Positions 1 to 10,984 are shown, counted from the stretch's first letter. The stretch: 64,000 nucleotides of DNA from Piezodorus guildinii (GCA_023052935.1 CM041298.1:51287313-51351312); one strand, 5' to 3'. Program-made: numbers and translations. The notes: a model not told the origin generated them from the letters alone.

Positions 1-1160
1 CCTCAGCTGCTGAATGGCCGTGTTTAAACTCGTACAAAAATATTACTCGAAAATCGCGTGTTTCCATGTTCATATTTGGAGGTATACAAAAAAGTGGGTA
101 ATTGATTGGGAAGCTAATGTTTCTAATACAAAGGTATAGGATTAGTAAATTTTTACTATCATATGAATGTTAATCTAATGTAAAATTAATACATGTAAAA
201 TACATTGAAATTTTTCCTTTTCTTTAGGAGAGAATTTTATTATTTTATTTATTAAACTAAAATTGGCAAACCCCAAAATTATTTCTAAAACATTAATAGC
301 TTGTTTTTTCTGGTGAAAAGCTTCTAGATGAGACTAAAATCTAAAAAGTTTTGAGTAATTATGGGTATCCCTACTTGTATTGGGAAGTTATTGTAAATTT
401 GACTGAATACAATTAAAATACGGCAACACTTTAATCGTTGTGCATAAAAAAAAAAAAAAATTGAGGACTAACAGATTGTATATTTGTATTATAATTACGA
501 TTACCATAAATAAACACAAAATGAAATTGTCGCGTGCAAAGCTGCCGGCTATAGTTAGTTTTAAAATTATTTAAGTGTCATAACTAAAAGATAAAAACTA
601 TTACACGTACAAAATAGAACTTTATGAGTGTGAACCCTTCCTCTCACATAGGGGGAAAAAAAAAAGTATTGCATAGAATATTTTGAACAAGGGATGAGTC
701 AATCGGGAAATATAGACGCCTACACAACGCCGAATTGCGTAACTCAACACGCGAGTAAATATACATGAAGCGATAGCATCTCTTAAAATAAAATAAGCGT
801 GTAACCTAGACGTCGACTGAAACGTATTTTGTTAGGACCGACCTTAGGAATTTTGTTATATGTTTTGTAAACTGTTTGCTTAATCTGCACCAAGCCTTCG
901 AATCAGAAGTGCCTTTATTTGCTTTTATATATATTTATTTAGGACTTCAAATTCGTGAGAAAAAGGATAAGCTAATTAAATATTGACGCAAAATTTATTT
1001 TCTTTAGTATTAAATTGAAATAAATCATTTTAGCGCACTAAGGGAATATAAAAAAAAAAAAAATTATCGCGCGAAACAGATGAAGCAATAAGATACAATT
1101 AAAATAACGGGAAAAAAATGATTTATTTATAATAGTTATAATAATAAATTAATTCTTTAC
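1..1160. other. AT-rich stretch, no gene seen
   Basis: No reading frame, splice-bounded exon or recognised repeat could be supported here. It contains short A-runs (about 447 and 1051) and otherwise low-complexity AT sequence. Confidence 0.6.
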
Positions 1161-1164
1161 AATT

Positions 1165-1372
1165 AATCATAATAGCGTTCCGTTATACCGAAGGTCAGGG
1201 GTTTAAACCAGACAGATGGGCATAGGACCTGTTAAAGGGATTATTTATATTGCCATCCTTCGGAACGGACATAAACTAGAGATCGCGAGTCTGTGAACTT
1301 CTAAAAAATCTCTATTCTAGTTAAGCATGGATAGGCAAAATTTAGGACACTCACTGTAAACGAACAAACCTT
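1165..1372 (+). repeat. SINE-A copy, degenerate
   Basis: Matches the body of the SINE-A family defined at 25603-25886: a GC-richer block, then the conserved 3' block with 'ggataggcaaaatttagga' followed by 'ctcactgta'. The tRNA-like head is decayed and the ttaaataaataaa tail is shortened, so this is an old copy. Confidence 0.6.
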
Positions 1373-2150
1373 CCTAAAAATTATTAAAACTTATATTTAA
1401 TTTATATGATTTTATTTTTATCAAGTAGTAACTAATTATTCAAACAATCCAACTATACTGACTGCAGAAAAGTTACTTCTTACTGTTTCCAGATTTCTAA
1501 CCGTACATCGAGAACATTACCATTACCAGTCCAACCTAATAAAAAAAAAAAAATTACTTCTCTGACTGAGGAATACTGTATTAAATAAATTGTCATACAA
1601 TTTTTGTTCTCTTTGTACTGACAGTAACTAATAGTCATAGATTTTATGAATCCGTTTTTTAAATTGCGAATTAAGGAATAAAAAAAAGTTGAAAAGATTA
1701 ATTTGCAGCGTTTTATTATTTAACCTCAATCTATTTATTCTAAGGAAAAACTTTTGATAACGAAAATAGAGAATCGGTGTTAAATCTATTTATTTATTTT
1801 TTAAATTACGTTTAATACAATTAAATGTTTTATTTGTTATTTGTTTTTTCTATTTTTTTTTTTTTTTTTATTGTCTTAGATGGAAAATTTACAAAATTTT
1901 AGGGGATATAAAACTGATTTACCTGACAAAACTTAAATCGGTCTGGAGTCGAGTCAGTAAGTCAATTCCTTTTTATTTATTTAATTTTAGGTATTTCCAC
2001 AGTATTAAACTTTGTTTTCGTGATTTTCCGATTTTCTTAAAGATATTTATTGTCACTTTTTGAAGTTCGGATCTCTCTTATCGATTAATGTATTTTTATA
2101 GCCGATTTATCTATTGACCAATAGGAATACAATTGTTCTATTGAGGCTAT
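1373..2150. other. AT-rich stretch, no gene seen
   Basis: Only homopolymer runs (A-run near 1540, T-run near 1853-1869) and AT-rich sequence are visible. No feature can be supported. Confidence 0.55.
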
Positions 2151-2154
2151 TTTG

Positions 2155-2335
2155 ATTGGATAGAGCTCCGGCCAACCAGATTTACCTGCGAGGTCGAGGT
2201 TTAAAGAATGCCTTAAAGCCGGGACCGGGTTGAGATGCAGCCAGGAGGTTGTTGACCTTCACCTCAGGAGGGCTTTAAATCTGCTTCGGCGAGGCCTATA
2301 GTAAGTGTTACGGCGAGGGAGAGAGTAGAAATCGA
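2155..2335. other. Isolated GC-rich island of unknown nature
   Basis: About 180 bp of clearly higher GC than the surroundings, containing 'gaggtcgaggtttaaagaat' and 'cggcgaggcctatagtaagt'. On the minus strand there is a good donor-like CAG|GTAAAT at its low end, and on the plus strand a donor-like GTAAGT, but every frame is interrupted unless short sub-exons are assumed. It could be an exon piece, a transposon fragment or a UTR. I do not recognise it. Confidence 0.3.
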
Positions 2336-2775
2336 TTAATAATCGATAATTTATATTATTATTATTAACATATTATTATTACTAGTAAATAATAAACCTA
2401 TCTTTAAAAATGTAATAAAAAAATTATAAAAATTGGTACCTATACAACCCATGAATGACCATATTGTCAGTGCACATGGTAATTCATACCGTCACTTGGA
2501 CAACGGACGTGCAAGAAGTTTACAAATAGACTCGTTAAATATCAGTCTGTCACGTCTTTTACAAAAGAACATTCAACATCACTAATTGATTTAAAATGTC
2601 AGTTTTATATCATATTGCTAGCTGACCCGACAAACGTTGTTCTGCCATACAGTGAATCTCAAAAGTATTCGGAATACACTACCATTCGTAATTTACTTGC
2701 TTTTAACTTATTTTTTATCTTTTTAAGTTGTTAACCACCTTATAACGTTAGCAGGAAGGTATACAATAGCTAAAC

Positions 2776-2852
2776 GCAGGACCCAGGAGACCATAAAAAG
2801 TGTATTTTCGACGAAAAATTGAATTAAAAAATTTTCAAGATCGCAAGACCTC
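2776..2852 (-). repeat. Fragment of Helentron-like (HINE-like) repeat
   Basis: Carries the block 'aaaattttcaagatcgcaa' seen just inside the hairpin end of the 0.9 kb repeat family (compare 27355-27375 and 63118-63140). It is truncated and followed at once by a SINE-A copy. Confidence 0.5.
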
Positions 2853-2861
2853 CCCTAACTA

Positions 2862-3100
2862 TATGTTGTTTGTTTTCTTATTCATTTAACTTCACTTTAT
2901 GCTACTGTGGCTAATCGGACGATGCTACAGTGGGAGTTCTAAATTTTGCTTATCCAGGTTTAATTAGGATAGTGGTCTATAACGAGCACTTATGTCGCAG
3001 AGGCTCGGGACCACCTTTTTGCGTTCCATTTGAAGAACGGAATTACTAAGGATTTTTACACACATTAAAAAATCCTAGGTTCACCTGCCAGTTTTAAACA
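2862..3100 (-). repeat. SINE-A copy, minus orientation
   Basis: Begins on the plus strand with tttgttttcttattcattta, the complement of the SINE-A tail, and runs through the complements of 'gctacagtgggag' and 'gaccacctttttgcgt' to 'aatcctaggttcacctgcc'. The tRNA-like head is missing. Confidence 0.75.
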
Positions 3101-3275
3101 ATTATGATTGTAATGCAAAATTATAATTTTTGTGCCTTTTTTTCAAAACAATTATTTTTATTTTTTATTATTTTTTTTTGTTTGCTAAAGTACCGTTTTC
3201 TTTAATGATATGAACATATAAGTAAAAGATGGAGTTTAATAATAATATATACAGTTATTTTATATTATAAAGGCA

Positions 3276-3910
3276 TATAGAATAGAATAGAAAAAAAAAA
3301 TTTATTCTGGGATTAGGTCCCCTAAGAATAACAGTATGTACAATTTGAATATATACTATGTCTGGCAATATACAAAAAAAAAACATGATTAATTATTATT
3401 TACAACGATTATATTAAAATTACAATTATTTACAATGAGGAAAATTACTATACATAAGAAATAAAAAAAAGAAACTAATAAAAAATATATATATATATAT
3501 ATATATCTTCTAAACTTTATCTTCTGAGAAAATAAAATTCTAGTTAAACATAAGCAAATTAAAATTTGGGCGGTAGATAGTAATCTTCATTCATTCAATG
3601 TAGATTTCTAAATAGAATTGACATATCACGTTTGCTGATCGTCTATTTTGGATGACAGAAGGTATAGGAAAAGTTGGGGATTTGAATGAGGATAAAGAGG
3701 CAGCATGGCGGATATGGATTGGTAGAGAATTCCAGAGTGTAGTAGAGCGAACAATGAAGGAACGATCAAAGGTTTTGGTTCTGTGGGTAGGAAGGTAAAG
3801 GTCAGAATGTCGCGATCTAGTTTCAAGACAGTGGATTGAGGATTTAAATTGAAGGAGACTGTGGATGTAGGAAGGATGCTGGGAGTTAATAGTTTGGTAG
3901 AGGTATACTG
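3276..3910 (-). pseudogene. 3' end of a CR1/L2-like LINE (ORF2 C-terminus plus 3' UTR)
   Basis: Read on the minus strand, 3620-3860 encodes a typical LINE ORF2 C-terminus: a 'LYLPTHRTKTFDRSF' stretch, then 'TLWNSLPIHIRHAASLSSFK'. The pattern of Arg-Thr, aromatic-Asp-Arg-Ser-Phe, then Trp-Asn-Ser-Leu-Pro and a Ser-rich FK motif is the usual end of CR1/L2/Jockey-type polyproteins. The 3' UTR ends in TATTC repeats (plus strand agaatagaatag at about 3277-3290), a microsatellite tail typical of this LINE group rather than poly(A). The 5' part is missing. A copy of the same 3' end lies at 8015-8215. Confidence 0.65.
3480..3510. repeat. (AT)n microsatellite
   Basis: Pure alternating AT run at about 3486-3506, inside the LINE 3' UTR region. 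Confidence 0.8.
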
Positions 3911-4204
3911 TTGAAGTGAGATATACTATCTCTGTTCTGCATTAATTTCATATTTTATTTTTCATTAAATAATTTTTTTAAACATATTTATTGATATTTA
4001 CAACTGTATTAAATAAAAATACATCTAGTAAATGTGATGGTCATTAAATAAAAAAAATAAAATGATTATGAATAGTCATTTATGACGGTGTCATAACTGG
4101 CACTGATGCGTTATTATGTCACTACTGAATATTGGTGCTTGAGGAATCCCCATCCTAAAATTTGGATTCTTCACATTATTATCAAACAATAAATAGTTTT
4201 GGAG

Positions 4205-4350
4205 TGGGAACATCTTTTCACGTCCCCTGTGAAGACGGAAAACTAAGGATTTTTTACTCCCAGTAAAACATTCTTGGGCTACCTGCAGATTTGAACTCGC
4301 GACCTTGGATAAAGAAGGCTGTTATACTAGTCACTACACCAAAGGCAACC
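4205..4350 (-). repeat. SINE-A head fragment
   Basis: Minus-strand copy of the 5' part of SINE-A: 'aaggattttttactcccagt', then a B-box-like block (plus strand 'gatttgaactcgcgacc') and an A-box region near 4320-4345. The 3' half is absent. Confidence 0.6.
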
Positions 4351-4429
4351 CCTCCCTTACTATACACTTCTTTTATAGATAAGTGAAAGTATAAATAAAA
4401 ATATCAAGTGTTGATTTTGAAACTACTCT

Positions 4430-4640
4430 AGATACATGTTATACACCTGAACGGTATGCGCTAGATGTTGGAGCGTTGGACAGAGCCTTGACGAATGGAT
4501 ACACAGCAATCCTAATCTCGGATTGGATACGAATTATAGACAGTTGGGAAGATGGTAGCGATGTTGTGTCTGTGACTCGGCGGCCTCTTGGGGCAAAAAC
4601 AGGGGGAACGCCCTCGGAATAAAAAGTGAAAAAAAATCTC
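4430..4640. other. GC-richer segment, unrecognised
   Basis: Moderate GC sequence with 'cagagccttgacgaatggat' and 'ggcggcctcttggggcaaaa'. It resembles decayed coding sequence but no frame stays open, and no family could be assigned. Confidence 0.25.
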
Positions 4641-4894
4641 CTCCACAGGTACCGCCTTCCATCAACAGCAATCGTCCTAGTTATTTCCTATTCTACATCA
4701 ACAGACTCTGAACGTAAGTTTATCTTCATAGTCAGAAAAACATACTAGTTGGTACTTACGTATTAACGGAACCGCAGAAGAAATTTTGCTAATCCGCCAA
4801 TACAAAGCCATCTTGTTGTTCGCTTAGAGTTTATCTTTGGTTTTCTTATGCTTTGCGGATTTTTTATTCCATTTTTTAGTGCTACGAAAATGCG

Positions 4895-5633
4895 TATTTG
4901 GGATTTGCCGAAAACGGAAAAAGATGCAATTTTATTTCTTCAGGAGCTAAATAGTTTACCTAAAAAACTTACATATAGCTATTCCCATAAAACTATATTT
5001 TGGTAAATGTAATTTAAGACAGTCTGATCAGCAAATGGGACTCAAACAAAACACCTGTTGAGCAGAATTCTATTTTGTTCAACTTTAGGATTCATGTACT
5101 GCCGGTGCGAGGAGCTAACATCCATTAAACGGGGTTACCTGTTGCATGTTGGTTAACATAACAGCCTCCTATGCCCAAAGTCCTGGGTTCAAACCCGCAG
5201 GTTTCCCTATTTATGCCGTCCTTCGGAGGAGACGTTAAAAGGTGGTTCCGAGCCTGTGCGATGTCAGGTACTCGTTAAAGATCCCTATCCTAATTAAACC
5301 TGGATAGGAAACATTTAGGACTCCTACTGTAGCATCGTCCGATTATCCAAAGTGACGTTAAACAAATAAACAAACATCCGTTAAACTTTGTGAAAACAGC
5401 TTGATTTATCGGATAAAACTGTTATAGACTGGAATAATTACATAAGTGAATTGAGATTCTTAAATGTGGAATACAAATTAAACAAGAAGATAGTTGGATC
5501 AAATTTCATTGTGGAAATTAATAAAATTTTGTTTAATAAACGCAAAAATCATTTGGAATCTATATTAAATATCATTTCAACTCATTTTCCACCAAAATCT
5601 GATTTACTACTTTACATAAATAAAATTATTTGA
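4895..5633 (+). pseudogene. Merlin/ISXO2-like DDE transposase relic, split by a SINE
   Basis: Frame fragments recall ISXO2-like (Merlin/IS1016 superfamily) transposases. At 4900-5004 there is 'AILFLQELNSLPKK'. After the SINE insertion, 5405-5470 reads 'LSDKTVIDWNNYISEL' and 5475-5560 reads 'KKIVGSNFIVEINKILF'. Members of the family have a 'SDKTVIDWN' block followed by 'GG..VIVEIDES.F', where the Asp is catalytic. Here that Asp is Asn (VEIN), so the catalytic site is lost. Frames shift between pieces and a SINE-A copy (5131-5373) sits in the middle, so the gene is dead. The family call is from memory of motif layout, not a database match. Confidence 0.5.
5131..5373 (+). mobile_element. SINE-A insertion with 13 bp target duplication
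   Basis: Plus-strand SINE-A with a degenerate tRNA-like head, B-box-like 'gggttcaaaccc', the central 'gccgtccttcggagga' block and the 'gacgttaaacaaataaacaa' tail. It is flanked by acatcc(a/g)ttaaac at 5118-5130 and 5374-5386, an imperfect 13 bp target site duplication. It interrupts the Merlin-like relic, so it is younger than that element. Confidence 0.8.
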
Positions 5634-5888
5634 ATTTTAAAGTGTTTTGAGTTTGCATAAAGATTTTTAATTTTATAATTTGTTGCAAAAACTTGGGGTA
5701 TAGATTGGCGCGATAGCAGAATTTCTGCTCCGGTGGTACGAATACGTAAGTACCTACTAGTTTCAGAGATGATCAGTTATGATTACTCTACTTAATAATC
5801 TATTTTGAAACACTAAAGAAAGTAACTAATCAACTCTAAATTCCGATAATTTATAAAGTAATTAATAAAATATTAGATATTAAAAAAA

Positions 5889-6970
5889 AAATCTGGTGCG
5901 GGCAATACACGACGTTCACTTATCTTTTTTTTTTGTTATTAATGATTTTATTTGCACCTGTAAAATGTTTACAATAAGCAAATGGGATTTTATAAACAAG
6001 GAGACATGGCATGGTTAGGCATGAGGGAGACAGCACCCAATGGTGGCATCCTCCTGACATTCAAACAGGATCTATTATTTTAGGCTAGGAGGTCCCTCAT
6101 CCAACTCCTTTTCAGTCTACGCCGAGTTATGTCAGGGATGTCAGTTGTAGCCATATTTTGAACAAATTGATTAGTGTGTCCATGTAGTTGGTCGTAAAAT
6201 CTTTTGTACGACATTCGAAATTTAAGAAATACTACATAAAGTTGCAGTTAATCAAACTTTAAAGTATTATATTCAGTTTTTTTGGAAATGTATGTTTTAG
6301 ATTAAATAACATAACAATATAAAATTGATATGTACAATTATCACCTAAGTTCATGCCCTATCCGTAACTTTACATTACTTGCACAACTAAGTACATAAGA
6401 TAATATTTTTTTCAAAAATCATAAGCTTTCCAACTATATACAATTATAATACATGTATATTACTGTTCTTCAGTACGGAAAAAAAAAAAAAACTTAAAAA
6501 AGAATTTTTGCCATTTCTCCTTAGGTAATTAAATTCCTTCAAATTTGATATTATACGTTATTTATCAATGCTAATAAAATTACATAGTTAATTTTTAGGA
6601 ATATACAAAATTAAGATACTTTAAAGGAAGAAAATTAAAAAATTCGAGATTTAAGCCCTCAAAGATTATTTCAATCAGAATAAAACCTACATAATATTAA
6701 AGACCATTAAATTTTAGTTCGATATAGCCAGTTTAATCAAAATCGTTAGAGACGTTTTTGAGAAAATTCTAAAAAAGTGTAACATGCAAGATAGAAAGTG
6801 GCTCTTCTGATTTACCGATTTTTATGAAAAAGTTTCTGTAACATCTCACGCATGTTCGCTTCTAAAAAATGTAATGTCAGTTTTATACAACTAATCGTTT
6901 TGGTGCTAGATTCAAATCGGCTACCAATAAGAAGATTTTTTATAAAGTGACCAACCAAAAGAGACCCAAA
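5889..6970 (-). repeat. Helentron-like (HINE-like) repeat, truncated, with LINE insert
   Basis: Starts with the family terminus 'tctggtgcgggcaatacacg' followed by acgttcacttat, then is interrupted by a Jockey-type fragment (5928-6216). It resumes with family blocks such as 'tagtttaatcaaaatcgtta'-like sequence near 6725-6750 and 'gaaagtggctcttctgattt' near 6794. The CA microsatellite and terminal hairpin at the other end are missing or decayed. Confidence 0.7.
5928..6216 (-). mobile_element. Jockey-like LINE 3' fragment
   Basis: Minus-strand copy of the last roughly 290 bp of the LINE family represented at 10985-12543. The deduced frame ends in 'ITRRRLKRSWMRDLLA' and a stop, as in the longer copy, and the poly(A) tail appears as the T-run at 5928-5938. 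A nearly identical fragment at 35742-36039 has the same 5' limit (plus strand '...gtacgacattcgaa'). Confidence 0.8.
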
Positions 6971-7650
6971 CTATCTATTATTTTATTATAATCGGAAGAA
7001 TCATTTTTGGCTTGGGATCTCAAGCAGTGACGTCATAATGCATCTACGTATCGCCAGTTATGCACCGTCAGTAATGAAAAATGGAATATCAACTTAATGC
7101 AGGTTAGAGATATTACATCCCAATTTAAATCATATTTAATCTCGATCTAAATATATGTTTATATTTTTAAAGATAAAAAGAAAACGGTTCTTCAGCAAAA
7201 ATATAGTCTCTAAATCAAAAAGTTGTGACGCTTTTGTTTTTTTTGGGGTAAAGAGACATAATATTACGAGTAATAACAATGTATTACCAAATCAAACTGT
7301 ATTTAAATTATAATAAGCAAAATTTTCAACACAAATAATTATTCATTTTCAGATTAATACTAAAATCTCTAAGGATTAAAACATAATTTCTTTCATACCC
7401 CAATGACTAATTATCTACTGATAGCCTCTTATCGATGCGTATAAGTCAAATTAGCGAAGCCCCTTCTAAGAATTTAATTATATTAAGACTAAGAGCTCAT
7501 ATTACAAATCTTCATCAATGGAAGAATTGCAATGGAGCTAGTTTGCGAATATCAAATTATTTTTTGTTAGAGTTATTTAAATAAGGAAATAAGCTTGATG
7601 GTGTTATAAAAAAAAAGTAAGTGATATTTCGCAATATGATAAATAGAGGT
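6971..7650. other. AT-rich stretch, no gene seen
   Basis: Nothing beyond AT-rich sequence can be supported. It is probably intronic or intergenic to the candidate minus-strand exons at 7657-8915. Confidence 0.4.
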
Positions 7651-7656
7651 ATTTAC

Positions 7657-7828
7657 CATACATCTATTAATCAAAGATTCGTCGGAAAACATTTCCCGGT
7701 ATGAACACTGAAGATTGGGCATGGCGTTAAAGTCATCGCACTGCGGGGTACAAAGGATAAAGACCTGACCGATAATATAGGGTTCATATTTAAAAGTAAA
7801 TATTGGTAAAACAAGAAATAGAAACCGA
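7657..7828 (-). CDS. Candidate internal coding exon of an unrecognised minus-strand gene
   Basis: On the minus strand an acceptor TTTTCAG| (plus-strand ct at 7829-7830) is followed by 172 nt of open frame ending at ATG|GTAAAT. The frame includes 'YEPYIIGQVFILCTPQCDDF' followed by 'NAMPNLQCSYREMFSDESLI', with three cysteines and balanced composition unlike the neighbouring AT-rich DNA. It starts in the phase that would join a two-nucleotide remainder from the candidate exon at 8872-8915. The first eleven residues are strongly hydrophobic, so the true acceptor may differ. I do not recognise the family. A decayed transposon is possible. Confidence 0.4.
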
Positions 7829-7919
7829 CTGAAAACTTGATAAACCTCGTAAACATAGTCAATTAATTAATCAAATTAATACAGAACAAATAATGTAAAT
7901 AATATAACTTTAAAATTAA

Positions 7920-8365
7920 AGGGACACCAGTTGTGTAGTAGTTAGCATAGCAGCCTTCTCTGCCTAAGGCCACGGGTTCAAACCTGGCAGGTGACCCTAG
8001 CATTTTTTTAGAATAGAATAGAATAGAAAAAAGATTTTATTCTGGGACTTAGCCCCTTAAGAATGACATGAAATTTACAAATAAAGGTAGCACAACTGGC
8101 CAGATAGATTAAATTATTTACACAGGTAAAACAGGTAGAGAAAGAAATTTATATAAATGTATGTACATACACACATCTATGTACAAAAGAAAAGAAAAAG
8201 CATAAAGTAAATTAGTGGGAGGAGACGTAAAAAAGTAGTCCCAATCCTATGCGGACGTCAGGTACTCGTTTAAAATCTCTATACTAATTAAACCTGGATA
8301 GGTTATTAGGACTCTCACTGTAGCATCATCCGATTAGCAGCAGCACCATAAAACGACGTTAAATT
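7920..8365 (+). mobile_element. SINE-A copy interrupted by a LINE tail
   Basis: tRNA-like head with A-box-like 'tgtgtagtagttagc' and B-box 'gggttcaaacc' (7974-7985). The body then breaks at about 8010 and resumes at about 8217 with 'gtgggaggagacgtaaaaa' through 'ctcactgtagcatcatccga' to the ttaaattaataaa tail. The interrupting 200 bp is a LINE 3' end (8015-8215), which inserted after the SINE. Confidence 0.75.
8015..8215 (-). mobile_element. CR1/L2-like LINE 3' terminal fragment
   Basis: Begins on the plus strand with agaatagaatagaatag and 'gattttattctgggactta', matching the 3' terminus of the LINE at 3276-3910. Only the 3' UTR is present. It is inserted into a SINE-A copy. Confidence 0.65.
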
Positions 8366-8871
8366 AATAAACTTCAAAATTAAAATGATGTTCCACAAAT
8401 TAATCTGAGAGTCTGACCATCCATTAATCAGGAATTGATAGTATCAGTCAAGGAATTGACAAATAATGAATATTTTAAGTTATTTCACAGAAATTTTAAA
8501 GCAATGAAAAATTATTAAGGGCAACATCTGTGAGAAAGACAAATATTGACGTTATCCCAATGTTGCCAATACCACATAAATAAATTATTTGAAACTCAAA
8601 TGCACAATACGATTCATTATATTATACTTTTCTAGTTGAAAAGTGTTTTCCTAAATAATAATACGTTATAAATTAAAACAAATGTTTCATAATGCAATTT
8701 ATAAATAAATTGAAATATAATGAAATTTATGATTTGACTTAAACTAATTAAATGCATTTCAAATATTGTATTAATTAGTACCAAATCAGGTAGATAATTC
8801 TTCAATCCTTCCACAACACAAAATAATGTTATTTTTAATTAAATTATATTCAGTATCAGAACTAGTTTTAC

Positions 8872-8915
8872 CTCCTTGGCAGCGTAATTGAATTAAGCCT
8901 GCTCGAACTCATCAT
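8872..8915 (-). CDS. Candidate first coding exon of the unrecognised minus-strand gene
   Basis: On the minus strand, 'ccggcaaaATGATGagttcg' gives a reasonable start context. The frame reads MMSSSRLNSITLPR and ends with a two-nucleotide remainder at AGGAG|GTAAAA. The remainder fits the phase of the candidate exon at 7657-7828. An upstream acceptor-like AAG lies about 20 nt before the ATG, so the 5' UTR would be spliced. Evidence is limited to start context, donor and phase agreement. Confidence 0.35.
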
Positions 8916-9474
8916 TTTGCCGGTCAAAGAGTCTTAACATAAATTGAAGACTCAACTACAAGGGTTTATGCATGTATAATAAATTCAAAAGATATTAATA
9001 TATCAAATATCAACATTCAGCAGAATGTGATTTAAATACATAAGTAGGATATTTCCATTTAAATAATAATGAAAATATTATTAATTCGCTATCGTCATTC
9101 TTACTTAAAGATAAATATGTTCGCTTTCACATATTGTAAAACAAATAAGTTTTTTTAATATTATATTTTAAATTATTCAAGAAATAATTAATAATTTATA
9201 GTATTAAAATACTTAAATAAGAGAGTCGCACCAAGTAAAATATTACTTTTTGTTTTTATTATACAGGATTGACATATTGCTGAAATATAACTATCTGAAT
9301 AAATATAATTATTAAAAATATAATTATAAACAAAGTTTGAAGTACCTGTTTCTGAAGGAAGTTTAAGAAAAAGGTGGCAGGAAAGGTGATGCTTCAAGCA
9401 GCAGTCATAACAATTAACAAACAACTCTAACAATAATAAAATTTCAACTTGAACGAAGTATCAACAAAAACAAA

Positions 9475-9625
9475 CTTTGAAGATACTACGAAGCACCGAG
9501 ACGAGGCGAACCGCGAACTGAAAGCAAAGCGAAACCAACAACCACTGGCTGAAGTCTTCGTCCGGCTCTGGCAACACTACTACTAGCGACTCTAGCGGCT
9601 CCGATAGACAACTAGCACTATTTCT
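9475..9625 (-). promoter_or_regulatory. Possible promoter / 5' UTR of the minus-strand gene
   Basis: A CpG-richer 150 bp patch in very AT-rich DNA, lying about 600 bp upstream of the candidate ATG at 8915. Read on the minus strand it contains arthropod initiator-like TCAGTT within 'gctttcagttcgcggttcgc'. There is no direct evidence of transcription. Confidence 0.3.
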
Positions 9626-9925
9626 TCAGCCTCTCATATTAAATATATTTTACCTAAAATTTCTATTATTATATATTTCCAGGCTTATAGACTCTCTGAA
9701 GCTGGCATTACTTTGCAACACAAAAGGAATAAGCGAATAACAAATTATAATGTCAAAGTTATAATTATAGTTTAAGAAGTCTTATGGGCCAGATATAACT
9801 CTTTTGTCATGTTAATTATGATGTTATTATAGGTGGCATAGTCCTAGAATAAAAGTTTTTTCTTCTTCTATACACAAATAATGCAATGAGTTATCAAAAA
9901 CCTTACTATAATGAAGGACTCGGGT

Positions 9926-10600
9926 AACAGGTTACAAATCAAAACATTCCACAGAATACTCTAAGATGAGAAGGAAGAAATCTAAAATATAGTTGTCTTT
10001 ACATGTTGAAAAAAAATTAAACTTCCTTTAAAATTAACATTATTGTCAACCACAACTTCTCAAATTTTTCTCATATCCTATACATATACCGTCTTCATTT
10101 TAGAGTCCTCTAAAATCTCCAACCTTCAAAAACAAACAATTTCCTGTGTCTTCATTATTCACAATTTTATTTTTCCTTATACTTACAACATTTTATAACC
10201 TATAAACCATTTATGGTTTACTCCTAAAACATTCCACAGAATACTCTAAAATGAGAAGCAAGAAATCAGGAATATAGTTGTCTTTAAATATTGTAAAAAG
10301 TTTCACTTCCTCTAAAATTAACTTAATAGTCATCTACAACTTCTCAAGTGTTATTTATATTCTATACCACCTTCATTTTAAAGTCCTCCAAAATCTCCAA
10401 CCTTTAAAAACAACTCTATTTGTAGAGTCTTTATTACAGCTAATTTTATATTGCCTTGTACTTAAAACATTTTATAAATCATTCATGGATTACTTCTATA
10501 GACAAAATATAATTGTGGATAACTAAGACTCGGGAAACAACGGTTGTTTTCTAAATTAAATCTTGAAGATGAGAAATGATTCCCAAATGTAGTTGGTAAA
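9926..10600. repeat. Tandem duplication, unit about 285-300 bp
   Basis: The block starting 'aaaacattccacagaatact' at 9941 recurs at 10226 with the following sequence ('gtcttcattttagagtcctc' against the later 'accttcattttaaagtcctc'). A third, partial unit starts near 10527 with a variant of 'gactcgggtaacag'. Reading frames inside it are chance openings in AT-rich DNA. Confidence 0.7.
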
Positions 10601-10669
10601 GAATATACAAAACATTTATTATAAGAGTTATTTATAATAAAAGAATATTTAATAAACCTTTAACTTCAC

Positions 10670-10960
10670 AATCCATGAAGGTTCTTGGGTTTAGTACTTG
10701 TAGAGATTCATATTGTTTTATGGCCAATGGGTGTGCAAGGAGGTGATAACGCCTTAGATCAAGCTCAGCTGGCTGGTATTTTCCCCCAACTTTTGGGTAC
10801 CCATTTTATATAGATATAGACTGGATGTGCCCCAAGAGGGTCTGCATGTCTGGGTTGCTCCACAGTTAAAATTACAGAATTAATAATTCTGCTCTAGCTG
10901 GGGTTCGAACACGTATTCTAATGTTCTACTCTTTATACCAAGCTGCTGCCTATTTGTAAT
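10670..10960 (-). mobile_element. SINE-B copy
   Basis: Minus-strand copy of the SINE-B family (see 35000-35266). It has 'ccatgaaggttcttgggttt' and 'tggccaatgg' on the plus strand at the 3' side, the 'ctggatgtgccccaagaggg' centre and a tRNA-like head with B-box complement 'ggggttcgaacac' at 10899-10912. It lies directly beside the Jockey-like insertion. Confidence 0.7.
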
Positions 10961-10984
10961 AAAGTTCATTTAACTGGAAAATTT

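Noticed and set aside
2618..2650. 'ctgacccgacaaacgttgtt' patch
   Set aside because: It looks like a conserved repeat word, but no second copy was found in the window and no element boundaries are visible.
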